Positions 7,649 to 16,425 of a stretch of 64,000 nucleotides of DNA are shown here, piece by piece. The notes beneath the pieces were generated by a model, which was not told where the DNA came from, did no database searches, and was given only the letters and a program-made list of their open reading frames with translations. The stretch comes from JAENVU01 sp963756815. Lineage in GTDB: Bacteria > Actinomycetota > Acidimicrobiia > IMCC26256 > JAENVU01. Within the stretch, counting starts at the first letter, position 1. Every line of letters begins with the position of its first letter. Both the position numbers and the translations under genes were made by a program. Location: positions 124,001-188,000 of the forward strand of contig CAVWPR010000002.1 in NCBI GenBank assembly GCA_963756815.1, written 5' to 3'.

Positions 7649-9931
7649 GTGTCAGGGGAAGTGACGAAAGGCCCGGAAATCATCGGCGAACCGCACCTGG
7701 ACCCGGCGAGCGCGCTCCCGTTGCTCGAGGGCACCGTGGTCGTCGACCTGACCGGCGAACCGGGCACGATGGCGGCCCGGATGCTCGGCGATCTCGGTGC
7801 GGAGGTCGTGCGCCCGGTGCACCCCGCGGGCGATCCGCTCGCATCGCTCCCCTACCGCGAGGCGGCGTGGACCGCGCGCTCGACCCGCCTGGCGGTCACG
7901 GGTCCGGACGACCCCGAGCTCGACGCCGTGCTCGCGCGCGCCGACGTCGTGCTCGAGACGCCCCACGATCCCGGTGGGTGGACGTTGGATCCGGCGCGGG
8001 CGCCCAGGGCGGTGTGGGTGAGCCTGACCCCGTTCGGGCTCGACGGCCCCCGCGCGTCCTGGCGCGGGTCGGACCTCGGGATCATGGCCGCCAGCGGCAA
8101 CCTCTACTGCACCGGTGATCCCGACCGGGCGCCGGTCCGCTGCCGTGAGCCGGCGGGGTACGCGCACGCGGCGGCCGAGACCGCGTTCGCCGCCCTCACG
8201 GCCCTCGCGAGCGGTCGCGCCCAACGCGTCGACGTCTCCGCACAGGAGGTGGTCGCGGTCGCGAACATGGCCACGCCGGCCCGATTCCCCTTCACGGGGT
8301 TCCGCGGCACCCGGCGCGGTGCCAACATCGGCCGGACGCGCGAGATCTGGCCGACCCGGGACGGGTTCGTCTCGTTCGGACTGCGCGGTGGCAAGGCCCG
8401 CGTCCCGAGCCTCGAGACGCTCACCCGCCTGGTCGACACCGACGCGCTGCGCGCCATGGACTGGGCGACGTTCTCGCCCAACACCGCCGACGACGCGACG
8501 CTCCGGGCGATCGAGGCCGACGTCGCCGCGTTCTTCGCCCGGCACACCATGCGAGAGCTGTACGCGATCGCGTGCGAGACGAACCTGATGTTGGCGCCGA
8601 TCAACTCACCGGCGGAGATCCTGGCCGGCGAGCAGCTCGCCGCGCGTGACTTCTGGTCCGAGCTCCCCGACGCCGGACGGGTGCCGACGGCCTTCCTCAC
8701 GGTGCGCGGCCTCGACGACGCTCGCGGCAAGGGACCGACCCGGTCACCGGTGGCAACTCCCGGCGCGGGCGCATGGGCGGGTACGAACATCGTCGAGCTC
8801 GGTTCGGGTGCGGCCGGGCCGATCGCGACGCGCTACTTCGCGGAGCAGGGCGCCACCGTCCTGCGCATCGAGTCCAAGAGCCGGCCCGACTTCCTCCGCG
8901 TCTACGCGCTCGGACCGAAGAACCCGCACGGGCTCGAGGGCGCACCGATGTTCGACGGCCTCAACCCGGCGAAGCGTGACGTCCTCTTCAACCTGAAGCA
9001 CCCGAAGGCCGTCGAGCTCGTGCGCCGGCTCGTCGTCGAGTGGGCCGACGCGGTCGCGGAGAACTTCGCGCCGCGCGCGATGAAGGGATTCGGCCTCGAC
9101 TACGACGCGCTCGTCGCGCACAAGCCCGACCTCGTGATGGTGAGCGCCTGCCTGAACGGGCAGACCGGTCCGCACAAGGACTATCCGGGATTCGGTGGCC
9201 AGGGCTCGGCACTCGCCGGGTACAACTTCCTGACCGGCTGGCCCGACCGCGAGCCGGTGGGGCCGCACGGGACCATCACCGATTCGCTCGCTCCTCGCTT
9301 CGTCGCCACCGCGCTCGCCGCCGGGCTGCTCCACCGGCGCCGCACCGGGCGCGGGGTCTACCTCGACGTGAGTCAGGTGGAGGCGGCGATCTACTCGTTG
9401 ACGCCGTGGCTGCTCGAGTACCAGGCCACCGGCGTCGCGCCCGGACGCGCCGGCAACGACGAGCCGCGCGCGTTCGTCCACGGCGTGTTCCCGTGTGCCG
9501 ACGCGGACGACGGCGCGGGCGGCGTGGTGGGTGACCGCTGGGTCGCGATCGCGGCGTGGACCGAGAACGAGCGAGATCGACTGCTCGCCGTCACCGGTCC
9601 CGAGGTCGCGGCCTGGACCGAGACCCGCACACCGCTCGCCGCCGCGACCGAGCTCCAGGCCGCCGGGGTCGAGGCCGTACCGGTCCAGGACTTCGGCGAC
9701 CTGCACTCGGATCCCCAGCTCGCCCACCGCGGCCACTTCGTCGCGCTGACGCATCCCGTGATGGGGCCCGGCCTGTACGAGCGCAACGGCCTGCGGCTCT
9801 CCGACGCCGACGCGGGCTACGACCGCTCCGGGCCGACGCTCGGCCAGGACCAGGACTGGGTGCTGGGCGAGGTGCTCGGGCTCGATCCCGACGAGCGGGC
9901 CGCGCTCGCCGCCGACGGCGTCTTCGACTGA
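7649..9931 (+). CDS. Fused two-domain family III (CaiB/BaiF) CoA-transferase
   Basis: About 760 residues holding two CaiB/BaiF units in tandem. The first, about residues 30-360 (VVVDLTGEPGTMAARMLGDL, then GADVV-type strands), is diverged. The second, about residues 375-750, is canonical (NIVELGSGAAGPIATRYFAE, NLKHPKAVELVRRLV). These enzymes move CoA between carboxylic acids through an Asp-bound intermediate; dimers normally form interlocked rings, so a fusion gives a pseudo-dimer. The frame is open further upstream. I chose the GTG at 7649, with a second GTG at 7661 possible. Divergent from the amidohydrolase gene. Confidence 0.88.
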   Translation: MSGEVTKGPEIIGEPHLDPASALPLLEGTVVVDLTGEPGTMAARMLGDLGAEVVRPVHPAGDPLASLPYREAAWTARSTRLAVTGPDDPELDAVLARADVVLETPHDPGGWTLDPARAPRAVWVSLTPFGLDGPRASWRGSDLGIMAASGNLYCTGDPDRAPVRCREPAGYAHAAAETAFAALTALASGRAQRVDVSAQEVVAVANMATPARFPFTGFRGTRRGANIGRTREIWPTRDGFVSFGLRGGKARVPSLETLTRLVDTDALRAMDWATFSPNTADDATLRAIEADVAAFFARHTMRELYAIACETNLMLAPINSPAEILAGEQLAARDFWSELPDAGRVPTAFLTVRGLDDARGKGPTRSPVATPGAGAWAGTNIVELGSGAAGPIATRYFAEQGATVLRIESKSRPDFLRVYALGPKNPHGLEGAPMFDGLNPAKRDVLFNLKHPKAVELVRRLVVEWADAVAENFAPRAMKGFGLDYDALVAHKPDLVMVSACLNGQTGPHKDYPGFGGQGSALAGYNFLTGWPDREPVGPHGTITDSLAPRFVATALAAGLLHRRRTGRGVYLDVSQVEAAIYSLTPWLLEYQATGVAPGRAGNDEPRAFVHGVFPCADADDGAGGVVGDRWVAIAAWTENERDRLLAVTGPEVAAWTETRTPLAAATELQAAGVEAVPVQDFGDLHSDPQLAHRGHFVALTHPVMGPGLYERNGLRLSDADAGYDRSGPTLGQDQDWVLGEVLGLDPDERAALAADGVFD

Positions 9932-10100
9932 CTGCGCCCATACGGCTCCGTCCGCTCGCGCCTCTCGCGCGATCGGGCTCGACGGGGGCTCGCTCCGGAG
10001 CTGCTCGCCTCCGCTGCGCTGCCGGCTCGGGTCGCCGGTCGTCCTCGAGCTCCTCACCGGACCTGACGAATCCATCACGTTGCGGCGGTAGCCTCAGGTC

Positions 10101-10877
10101 GTGATACGCGCCGCGATCGCGCTCGTGCTCCTCGGCGTCCTGTTCGTCCCGCTGGAGCGACTCCACCCGGTACGCCGCGAGCAGCGGGTGCTGCGCCGCG
10201 GCGTGCGCACCGACGTCGTCCATTTCGTGGTGACCGGCACGCTCGGGACGATCGCCCTCGTCGCCCTGGCCATCGTGGTCGTGCTCCCCCTCCAGGCGAT
10301 CACGCCGGGCGCACTCGTCGACGCGGTGTCGCGTCAGCCCGCGGCCCTCCAGCTCGTCGAGGCGCTGCTGATCGTGGAGCTCGGCGGCTACTGGGCCCAC
10401 CGGCTCCACCACGAGATCCCCGCGCTGTGGCGGCTGCACCGCGTGCACCACTCGAGCGAGCAGATGGACTGGCTCGCGAGCGCACACCTGCACCCGCTCG
10501 ACAACGCGACGTCGCGCATCGTCGCGGTCGTCCCGCTCGCCCTCCTCGGCTTCAGTCGCGAGACCTTCGGCGCGACGCTCGTGCTGCTGCAGCTCCACGC
10601 CATCTTCCAGCACGCCAACCTGCGCGTCCGGTTCGGTGCGCTCGGCCAGGCGGTGAGCTCACCGCACTTCCACCACTGGCACCACGCCGGTGATCCCGAG
10701 GGGCGTGACCGCAACTACGCGGGGATGTTCCCCTGGATCGACCGCGTCTTCGGCACGTACCACGCACCGGTCGGGCGGTGGCCCACCCGCTACGGCATCG
10801 ACGACCCGATGCCCGCCGGCTACCTCGGACAGCTGCGCTCGCCCTTCGCCGAGGCCACGACGACGGTGACCCCGTGA
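10101..10877 (+). CDS. Sterol desaturase / fatty acid hydroxylase family membrane protein
   Basis: Di-iron membrane oxygenase of 258 residues. The eight-histidine signature is spread over WAHRLHHE, LHRVHHSSEQM and HFHHWHHAGD, with HAIFQHANL between. Hydrophobic segments at the N-terminus and around VALAIVVVLPLQ anchor it in the membrane. Members hydroxylate or desaturate sterols, fatty acids or alkylglycerols. Its place beside acyl-CoA and possible steroid genes fits a lipid substrate, but which one cannot be told. The GTG start directly follows the upstream spacer. The next gene overlaps the stop codon (GTGA). Confidence 0.9.
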   Translation: MIRAAIALVLLGVLFVPLERLHPVRREQRVLRRGVRTDVVHFVVTGTLGTIALVALAIVVVLPLQAITPGALVDAVSRQPAALQLVEALLIVELGGYWAHRLHHEIPALWRLHRVHHSSEQMDWLASAHLHPLDNATSRIVAVVPLALLGFSRETFGATLVLLQLHAIFQHANLRVRFGALGQAVSSPHFHHWHHAGDPEGRDRNYAGMFPWIDRVFGTYHAPVGRWPTRYGIDDPMPAGYLGQLRSPFAEATTTVTP

Positions 10878-11128
10878 ACCGCGGCGACACTGTCGACGCG
10901 CTCGACCTGCCCACGATCGACCTCACCGCGGTCGAGCCGGGCGAGGCGCTCGCCGTCCCACTCGACCGCCGCTCCTACGAGGAGCGGTTCGCGGAGCTCG
11001 GCTTCGGGCTCGGCGTCGTTCCCCGCAAGCTCCGCCGGGACGACGCGTGGTGGGAGACGCCGGGCGGGATGCTCGTCGTCATCGCCGCGGTGCTCCTCCT
11101 GCTCTGGCTCAGCGCGTCCGCCCACTGA
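10874..11128 (+). CDS. Small membrane-anchored protein, unknown function
   Basis: An 84-residue protein translationally coupled to the sterol-desaturase-like gene (the GTG start overlaps its TGA stop). An acidic N-terminal half (YEERFAELGFGLGVVPRK) is followed by one C-terminal transmembrane helix, GMLVVIAAVLLLLWLSA. Tail-anchored topology is likely. I do not recognise the family. The coupling suggests it helps the hydroxylase, which is inference. Confidence 0.75.
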   Translation: MNRGDTVDALDLPTIDLTAVEPGEALAVPLDRRSYEERFAELGFGLGVVPRKLRRDDAWWETPGGMLVVIAAVLLLLWLSASAH

Positions 11129-11129
11129 C

Positions 11130-11245
11130 GGCGGACCCGAACAGGCGTCGCCGAGCGGGTCCGAAGCGAGGCGGCGCATCCGGCGACATCGGCCCGCGCT
11201 CGCCGAGCGGGGCCCGAGCGGCCTGCGACGCAGTCGCATGAGCGG
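11130..11245. repeat. Degenerate copy of an intergenic GC-rich repeat
   Basis: The spacer between the small membrane protein and the SDR gene contains GAAGCGAGGC followed by the core CGAGCGGGGCCCGAGCGGCC and TGCGACGCAG. The same order and core occur in the 92-bp tandem repeat at 29152-29440. No coding potential. Mobility or function is unknown. Confidence 0.5.
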
Positions 11246-11248
11246 GGG

Positions 11249-12025
11249 TCAGGCGGGCATGCAGGCGCCGCCGTCGACGCAGAGCACCTGACCGGTGACG
11301 AGCTTGGCGTCGTCGGACGCGAAGTAGACCGCGGTCCCGGCGAGGTCCTCGGGCTCGAGCGTCTGCTTCATCGCCGACATCATCGGGATCATCCCGATGT
11401 AGGACTCGGGCACGATCTTCTTCGTGGCCTCGGTCATCGTCACGCCGGGCGCGATGCAGTTCACCGTGACGTTGTACTGACCGAGCTGGCTGGCGAGGAA
11501 CTTGGTGAGTCCGACCACTCCCCACTTCGTCTGGCTGTAGGTGAAGCCGCTGACCTCGTGGAAGTCGCCCATCGGCATCATGTTGTACATGTAGGCCGCG
11601 CCCGACGACTGGTTGATGATCCGGCCCCAGCGCTGCTCCACCATCGCCGGCGCGCACGCGCGGGCCATCAGCCAGGCGCCGTGCAGATTCACCTGGAACA
11701 CCTTCTGCAGGTACTCGTAGTCGTTGCGCTCGTTCTGGATGTCGTAGTAGAGCGCGGCGTTGTTCACGAGGATGTCGATGGTGCCGAACGCGTCGACCGT
11801 CGCCGCCGCGCACGCCTGCGCGGACGCCTCGGACGAGATGTCGGTCTGCACGAGCCGCACCTCACCCCGACCGTCCAGCTGCTGCATCGCGCGCTCGGCG
11901 CGCTCGGTGTCGATCTCCGCCACCACGACCTTCGCGCCTTCGGCGAGGAACCGCTCGGCGTAGGCGAGACCGATGCCCTGCCCGGCACCGGTGATGATCG
12001 CGACCTTGTCCTGCAACCGACCCAT
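11249..12025 (-). CDS. SDR family NAD(P)-dependent oxidoreductase
   Basis: Classical short-chain dehydrogenase of 258 residues. TGAGQGIG at residues 12-19 binds the cofactor, NNAAL is the structural motif, and SS...YSQTK supplies the catalytic Ser, Tyr and Lys. The Asp/Glu at the end of strand 2 (VVAEIDTERAE) favours NAD over NADP. The C-terminus VLCVDGGACMPA is typical. It likely oxidises a hydroxyacyl-CoA or alcohol in the surrounding pathway. It is followed on the same strand, upstream in transcription, by a MaoC-type gene 27 bp away, suggesting an operon. Confidence 0.92.
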   Translation of the reverse strand: MGRLQDKVAIITGAGQGIGLAYAERFLAEGAKVVVAEIDTERAERAMQQLDGRGEVRLVQTDISSEASAQACAAATVDAFGTIDILVNNAALYYDIQNERNDYEYLQKVFQVNLHGAWLMARACAPAMVEQRWGRIINQSSGAAYMYNMMPMGDFHEVSGFTYSQTKWGVVGLTKFLASQLGQYNVTVNCIAPGVTMTEATKKIVPESYIGMIPMMSAMKQTLEPEDLAGTAVYFASDDAKLVTGQVLCVDGGACMPA

Positions 12026-12052
12026 GGTTCCTCTCCCGAGCCCGATTGCGGG

Positions 12053-12553
12053 CTACTTGCGCAGACGCGCGATCAGGTTGAACTGCTCGGTGACCACCGG
12101 CGCGCCGGACTCGGCGTCGGTCCAGTCGGTGCGGATCACGATGAAGGTCATCGTCGCCGCGTCGGTGTCCTTCTCGTAGACGTCCATCACCTTGCCCTCG
12201 CCCACGAGCACGTCACCGACCTGCACGGTGCGGTGATAGGTGAACTCCTGCTCACCGTGGAGCACGAGCGCGCCCTGTGCGTGCAGCGCGCCCATCACGC
12301 CGTGCATCGGGTTCACCCCGCCGGTGGGATCGTCGGGCTGGTCCTCGGTGAACGCGCCCCAGAAGCTCATCGCGAACGTGAACGTCGGCGGCGCGGGCAG
12401 GTCGTCGAAGCCGGCATCGTGCGCGGCGCGCGCGTCGCGGTAGACGGGATTGGGATCGTGCAGTGCGTTGGCGAACGCGGTGACCGGCCCCCGCTCGACG
12501 GTGATCTTCCACGCACCCGTCGGCTTGCCGATGATGCTCGAATCGACTGCCAT
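12053..12553 (-). CDS. MaoC-like N-terminal dehydratase (hot-dog fold)
   Basis: Hot-dog protein of 166 residues with the FAS1/MaoC dehydratase N-terminal pattern: GRFANAL-type helix ERGPVTAFANALHDPNPVYR, PPTFTFAMSFWG, and GEQEFTYHRTVQVGDVL. In Actinobacteria such units hydrate enoyl-CoAs as heterodimers (HadAB- or ChsH1/ChsH2-like). The Met at 12553 (MAVDSSIIGKPTG) is the family-typical start, rather than the open frame upstream. Divergent from the SDR gene at 12644, with a TGACGT palindrome between them. Confidence 0.88.
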   Translation of the reverse strand: MAVDSSIIGKPTGAWKITVERGPVTAFANALHDPNPVYRDARAAHDAGFDDLPAPPTFTFAMSFWGAFTEDQPDDPTGGVNPMHGVMGALHAQGALVLHGEQEFTYHRTVQVGDVLVGEGKVMDVYEKDTDAATMTFIVIRTDWTDAESGAPVVTEQFNLIARLRK

Positions 12554-12600
12554 CCACCCCTCGTTCCGCCTTGGCACACCGTCGAAATCCCGCGCTACGG

Positions 12601-12614
12601 TGACGTGAACGTCA
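12601..12614. promoter_or_regulatory. Palindrome TGACGT-GA-ACGTCA, candidate operator
   Basis: Perfect 14-bp inverted repeat in the 90-bp space between the divergent MaoC-like and SDR genes. A TTGGCA...TACGGT pair with a 19-bp spacer lies just upstream for the rightward gene. TetR-type repressors of acyl-CoA genes often use TGAC...GTCA palindromes, and a similar TGAC/GTCA dyad lies at 23672. Regulator unknown. Confidence 0.45.
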
Positions 12615-12643
12615 GTTTTCTCGCCGGGGGAAGGAACGCGCAA

Positions 12644-13579
12644 ATGGGGATGCTCGACGGCAAGGTCGCGATCGTGACCGGCGCCGGCAACGGCGTCGGA
12701 CGCGGTGAGGCCGTCCTGCTCGCGGCGCACGGCGCGAAGGTGGTCGTGAACGACCTCGGCGGCTCGGTCACCGGCGACGGCGCCGACGCCAAGGTCGCCG
12801 ACGAGGTCGTCGAGGTCATCAAGGCGCGGGGTGGCGAGGCCGTCGCCAACTACGACAGCGTCGCCGACTACGAGGGCGCCGGCAACATCGTCAAGACCGC
12901 GATCGACGCGTTCGGCCGGCTCGACGTGCTCGTGAACAACGCGGGCATCCTGCGCGACAAGATGATGTTCTCGATGTCGCCCGAGGACTTCGACGCGGTC
13001 GTGAAGGTCCACATGTACGGCACCTTCAACACGATGCAGCACGCCTCCGCGTACTGGCGGAACGAGTCCAAGGAGGGCCGCCAGCCCAGCGCCTCGATCG
13101 TCAACACGGTGTCGTCGGCCGGACTCCAGGGCCAGGCGAGCCAGATCAACTACGGCGCGGCCAAAGCCGGCATCGCGGCGATGACGATCATCGCCGGCCT
13201 CGAGCTCACGCGGTACGGCGTGCGCGCCAACTGCGTGGGCCCCGGCGGCTTCACCCGCATGGTCGGCCAGGCGATGCCGGGCATCGAGATGAAGAACCCG
13301 GACGAGTACGACGAGTTCACCCCGATGAACCCCGGCAACTCGGCACCGGCCGTGGTGTTCCTCGCATCCGACGAGTCGAAGCCGATCACGGGCCAGGTGC
13401 TGCGCATGGTCGGCAACTCGCTGTGCGTGTACCAGCCCTGGGCGATGGGCGAGGAGTTCTTCGCGACCGACAAGGACGGGAACGCCACCCAGTGGGACCC
13501 GGCCGACATCGGTCGCATCCTCGGGCGGTACCACTTCAAGACGATGAACGCCGGCATCGACGCGCAGCGCCGCAAGTAG
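12644..13579 (+). CDS. SDR family oxidoreductase, (3R)-hydroxyacyl-CoA dehydrogenase-like
   Basis: A 311-residue SDR of the type seen in the N-terminal half of peroxisomal multifunctional enzyme 2. TGAGNGVGRGEA begins at residue 12, the insert VNDLGGSVTGDG follows, then NNAGILRDKMMFSM, and Ser...YGAAK forms the catalytic set. The long C-terminal tail (about 60 residues after the usual SDR end) is also typical. It probably oxidises a 3-hydroxyacyl-CoA to the 3-ketoacyl-CoA after the hydratases nearby. Start at the ATG after GAAGGAACGCGCAA. Downstream is an enoyl-CoA hydratase gene, 11 bp away. Confidence 0.9.
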   Translation: MGMLDGKVAIVTGAGNGVGRGEAVLLAAHGAKVVVNDLGGSVTGDGADAKVADEVVEVIKARGGEAVANYDSVADYEGAGNIVKTAIDAFGRLDVLVNNAGILRDKMMFSMSPEDFDAVVKVHMYGTFNTMQHASAYWRNESKEGRQPSASIVNTVSSAGLQGQASQINYGAAKAGIAAMTIIAGLELTRYGVRANCVGPGGFTRMVGQAMPGIEMKNPDEYDEFTPMNPGNSAPAVVFLASDESKPITGQVLRMVGNSLCVYQPWAMGEEFFATDKDGNATQWDPADIGRILGRYHFKTMNAGIDAQRRK

Positions 13580-13590
13580 CGTCGCCCGGC

Positions 13591-14424
13591 GTGCCGTTCA
13601 CACCCGACTTCTCCACCCTCGCGTACGAGGAGCGCAACGGCGTCGCGTACGTGACGCTGAACCGCCCCGACCGGCACAACGCGTTCAACTCGCTGATGCA
13701 GCGGGAGCTGAAGGCGCTCTGGCGCGGGCTGCGCCGGCACGACGACGTCCGGTGCATCGTGCTCACCGGCGCGGGCGAGAAGGCGTTCTGCACCGGCATC
13801 GACCGCATGGAGCAGATGGGCGGCGACACCGATGCCTCCACCGACGACGACGTCGTGGGGTCGGGCTCGACGCCGTTCATGTTCAACGACCCGGGCGACA
13901 ACATCGGACCGAAGTCGAACGACCTCTGGAAGCCGGTCATCGCCGCGGTGAACGGCATGGCGTGCGGCGGCGCGTTCTACATGATCGGCGAGACCGAGTT
14001 CGTCATCGCCGCGGAGCACGCCACGTTCTTCGACCCGCACGTCACCTACGGCATGACCGCCGCCTACGAGCCGATCCACATGTCCGGCATGATGCCGTTC
14101 CCCGAGATCATGCGCCTGTCGCTGCTCGGCAACCACGAGCGACTGTCGGCGCAGCGCGCGTACGAGATCGGGATGGTCTCGGAGATCGCGCCCGCCGGTG
14201 AGCTGATGGATCGCGCCACGTGGGCCGCCGAGGCGATCGCATCGGCGCCACCGCTCGCGATCCAGGGCACCGTGCGTGCGCTCTGGGGCGCACGCGAGCA
14301 CGGCCAGCGGGAGGCCGTGCGCCTCGGCTACGCGTACGTCGCGATGGGCACGAGCCAGGACTCCATCGCCGAGGGGCAGAAGTTCTTCGAATCCGGCAAG
14401 CGCATCGAATGGAGACTGCGGTGA
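13591..14424 (+). CDS. Enoyl-CoA hydratase/isomerase family protein
   Basis: Crotonase-fold protein of 277 residues. VTLNRPDRHNAFNS at the N-terminus, AGEKAFCTGIDRMEQMG (acyl-CoA loop), and AAVNGMACGGAFYMIG (oxyanion hole) are clear. The second catalytic position lies in HVTYGMTAAYEP, without the usual PE pair, so activity may differ from classic hydration. Follows the SDR gene by 11 bp, so they are an operon. The GTG at 13591 gives the normal length. Confidence 0.9.
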   Translation: MPFTPDFSTLAYEERNGVAYVTLNRPDRHNAFNSLMQRELKALWRGLRRHDDVRCIVLTGAGEKAFCTGIDRMEQMGGDTDASTDDDVVGSGSTPFMFNDPGDNIGPKSNDLWKPVIAAVNGMACGGAFYMIGETEFVIAAEHATFFDPHVTYGMTAAYEPIHMSGMMPFPEIMRLSLLGNHERLSAQRAYEIGMVSEIAPAGELMDRATWAAEAIASAPPLAIQGTVRALWGAREHGQREAVRLGYAYVAMGTSQDSIAEGQKFFESGKRIEWRLR

Positions 14425-14527
14425 CCACGCCCCGAATCCGATCCCGAGCGGAGGCCGCAGGCCGGAGCGAGCCGGCACGCAGCATCCCGAGCGTCGACGC
14501 GGCCGGCGGGGCCGAGCGGAGCGCCCG

Positions 14528-15670
14528 ATGAGCCGCGTGGCAATCGTCGGCGCGGCGTTGTCGGACTGCGGGCGCGTCGACACGAAGTCGGCGTTCGAGC
14601 TGCACTACCAGGCCGCGTCTCGGGCGATCGCCGACGCCGGCCTCACCAAGGACGACATCGACGGCCTGGGCTCGACCGGTATGGGCCTGATCGCGCCGGT
14701 CGAGATCGGCGAGTACCTGGGTCTCCGCCCGACGTGGATCGACGGCACCGGCGTGGGCGGGGCGGCGTGGGTCGTCATGGCCGAGCACGCGGTGGAGGCG
14801 ATCAAGGCCGGGGACGCCGAGGTGATCGTCCTCGTCTACGGCTCGACGACGCGCGCCGACCTCAAGGCGCGCCGCCGCACCGCGAACCTCAACTTCGGCG
14901 CTCGGGGGCCCGTGCAGTTCGACGCGCCGTACGGGCACGCGCTCATCGCGAAGTACGCGATGGCGACCCGCCGCCACATGTACGAGTACGGCACGACGAT
15001 CGAGCAGCTGGCGGAGATCGCGGTGTCCGCGCGCTACAACGCGGGCCTCAACCCCGACGCGTACTACCGCGACCCGATCACGATCGACGACGTCCAGAGC
15101 TCGGCGATGATCGCCGACCCGCTGACCAAGCTGCACTGCTGCATCCGCTCCGACGGTGGCGGCGCGGTCGTCCTCACCTCGGAGGAGCGGGCACGCGACC
15201 TACCGGGGAAGCCGGTCTTCGTTCTCGGCTCCGGCGAGACCGGCAGCCACACGACCATGAGCGAGTGGGAGGACTTCACGCTCTCTCCCGCCGTGCACTC
15301 GGGCAAGAAGGCCTTCGAGCGTGCCGGGATCACCCCTGCCGACGTCGACATCTGCCAGATCTACGACGCGTTCACCTCGATGGTCCTGATGTCGCTCGAG
15401 GCTCTCGGGTTCTGCGAACGCGGTGAGGGTGGCGCCTTCGTGGAGGACGGCAAGCTCCGCGTCGGCGGCGCGCTGCCGACCAACACCGACGGTGGCGGCC
15501 TGTCGTGCTGCCACCCGGGCATGCGCGGGATGTTCCTCATGGTCGAGGCCGTGAAGCAGCTGCGCGGCGAGGCCGGGGACCGGCAGGTCCCGGACGCGCA
15601 GATCGCGTGTGTCAACGGGACGGGCGGTTGGTTCTCCTCCGCGGCAACGTTGCTGCTCGGCACCGAGTAG
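14528..15670 (+). CDS. SCP2-type thiolase-like protein without nucleophilic cysteine
   Basis: A 380-residue thiolase-superfamily protein. The nucleophile region reads DGTGVGGAAWVVMAEHAVEA, with no Cys, so acyl transfer by a Cys thioester is unlikely. CQIYDAFTSMVLMS and GGGLSCCHPGMRG are the later active-site loops, and the His is retained. It is close to the protein at 837 in the block LGFCERGEGGAF. A retro-aldolase or other C-C lyase role is more likely than thiolysis; no DUF35 gene is adjacent. It starts at an ATG 103 bp after the hydratase gene; the spacer is GC-rich and repeat-like. Confidence 0.86.
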   Translation: MSRVAIVGAALSDCGRVDTKSAFELHYQAASRAIADAGLTKDDIDGLGSTGMGLIAPVEIGEYLGLRPTWIDGTGVGGAAWVVMAEHAVEAIKAGDAEVIVLVYGSTTRADLKARRRTANLNFGARGPVQFDAPYGHALIAKYAMATRRHMYEYGTTIEQLAEIAVSARYNAGLNPDAYYRDPITIDDVQSSAMIADPLTKLHCCIRSDGGGAVVLTSEERARDLPGKPVFVLGSGETGSHTTMSEWEDFTLSPAVHSGKKAFERAGITPADVDICQIYDAFTSMVLMSLEALGFCERGEGGAFVEDGKLRVGGALPTNTDGGGLSCCHPGMRGMFLMVEAVKQLRGEAGDRQVPDAQIACVNGTGGWFSSAATLLLGTE

Positions 15671-15710
15671 CTCGCTCGCGCCGGGGCGGCTGCATTCCGT
15701 CGGTCGTGGC

Positions 15711-16334
15711 TCAACGGGGTGAGAAGAAGCCGCGGTGGATGATCGTGGTCAGGGTGTCGAGGCAGGCGTCGCGGTCGAGGCCGAGGTCACGGCTCGTCAT
15801 CGCGTAGCTGGTGCGCTCGAGCATGGCCATGAGCGACGCGACGGTCGCCTCGTCGGCAGGGGCCCCCGCCTCTCGGAGCCGCACGGCGAACGCCTGGGCG
15901 ATGTGGGTGAACGCGTCCACACCGAGCCGGTCGACCTTGCGGTCGCTGACCTGGTTCTCCATCCACGCCCGGATCACCACGCCGTAATGGCCGTACGTGT
16001 CGAGGAACGAGCCGAGGTAGGTGTGCAGCGCCTCGCGCCCCGCGTCGTCGGGTGTCACTGCGGGGACGCGGGTGGCGAGCTCCTCGATCGCCTCGGCGCA
16101 CTCGACCGCGAGCTGGCGGAGGAGGTCCTCCTTGTTCGCGAAGTAGAGGTAGAACGTCCCGTGCGACGTGCGGGCAGCGCGCACGATGTCGTCGACCCGG
16201 GCCTGGTGGTAGCCGCGACGAGCGAAGACGCGCAGCCCTGCGTCGGACAGGCGCCGCATCGTCTTGCGTCCCTGCGCTCGCAGCGCGCGATCCCGCGTGG
16301 GGTTGGCACTGCGACCGCGCGGCTTCGTCGACAT
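15711..16334 (-). CDS. TetR family transcriptional regulator
   Basis: TetR repressor of 207 residues. The HTH lies near residues 30-55 (ARRGYHQARVDDIVRAARTS) and ends in HGTFYLYFANKEDLL, the classic helix-3/4 block. The frame is open to an ATG at 16427, but that codon lies exactly back-to-back with the start of the divergent ligase gene (16426). The Met at 16334 (MSTKPRGRSANPTRD) leaves a normal promoter space and is preferred. It is divergent from an acyl-CoA ligase gene, so an acyl-CoA effector and control of nearby catabolic genes are likely (inference). Confidence 0.88.
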   Translation of the reverse strand: MSTKPRGRSANPTRDRALRAQGRKTMRRLSDAGLRVFARRGYHQARVDDIVRAARTSHGTFYLYFANKEDLLRQLAVECAEAIEELATRVPAVTPDDAGREALHTYLGSFLDTYGHYGVVIRAWMENQVSDRKVDRLGVDAFTHIAQAFAVRLREAGAPADEATVASLMAMLERTSYAMTSRDLGLDRDACLDTLTTIIHRGFFSPR

Positions 16335-16425
16335 CAGCGTCCCGAACCGTTCCGCGGCGCGCCGAACACGAGTCGACTGCGCGCTCTCTCCCTGCCGCGC
16401 TTCCGTGGTGTGCGATCCTTCCGCC

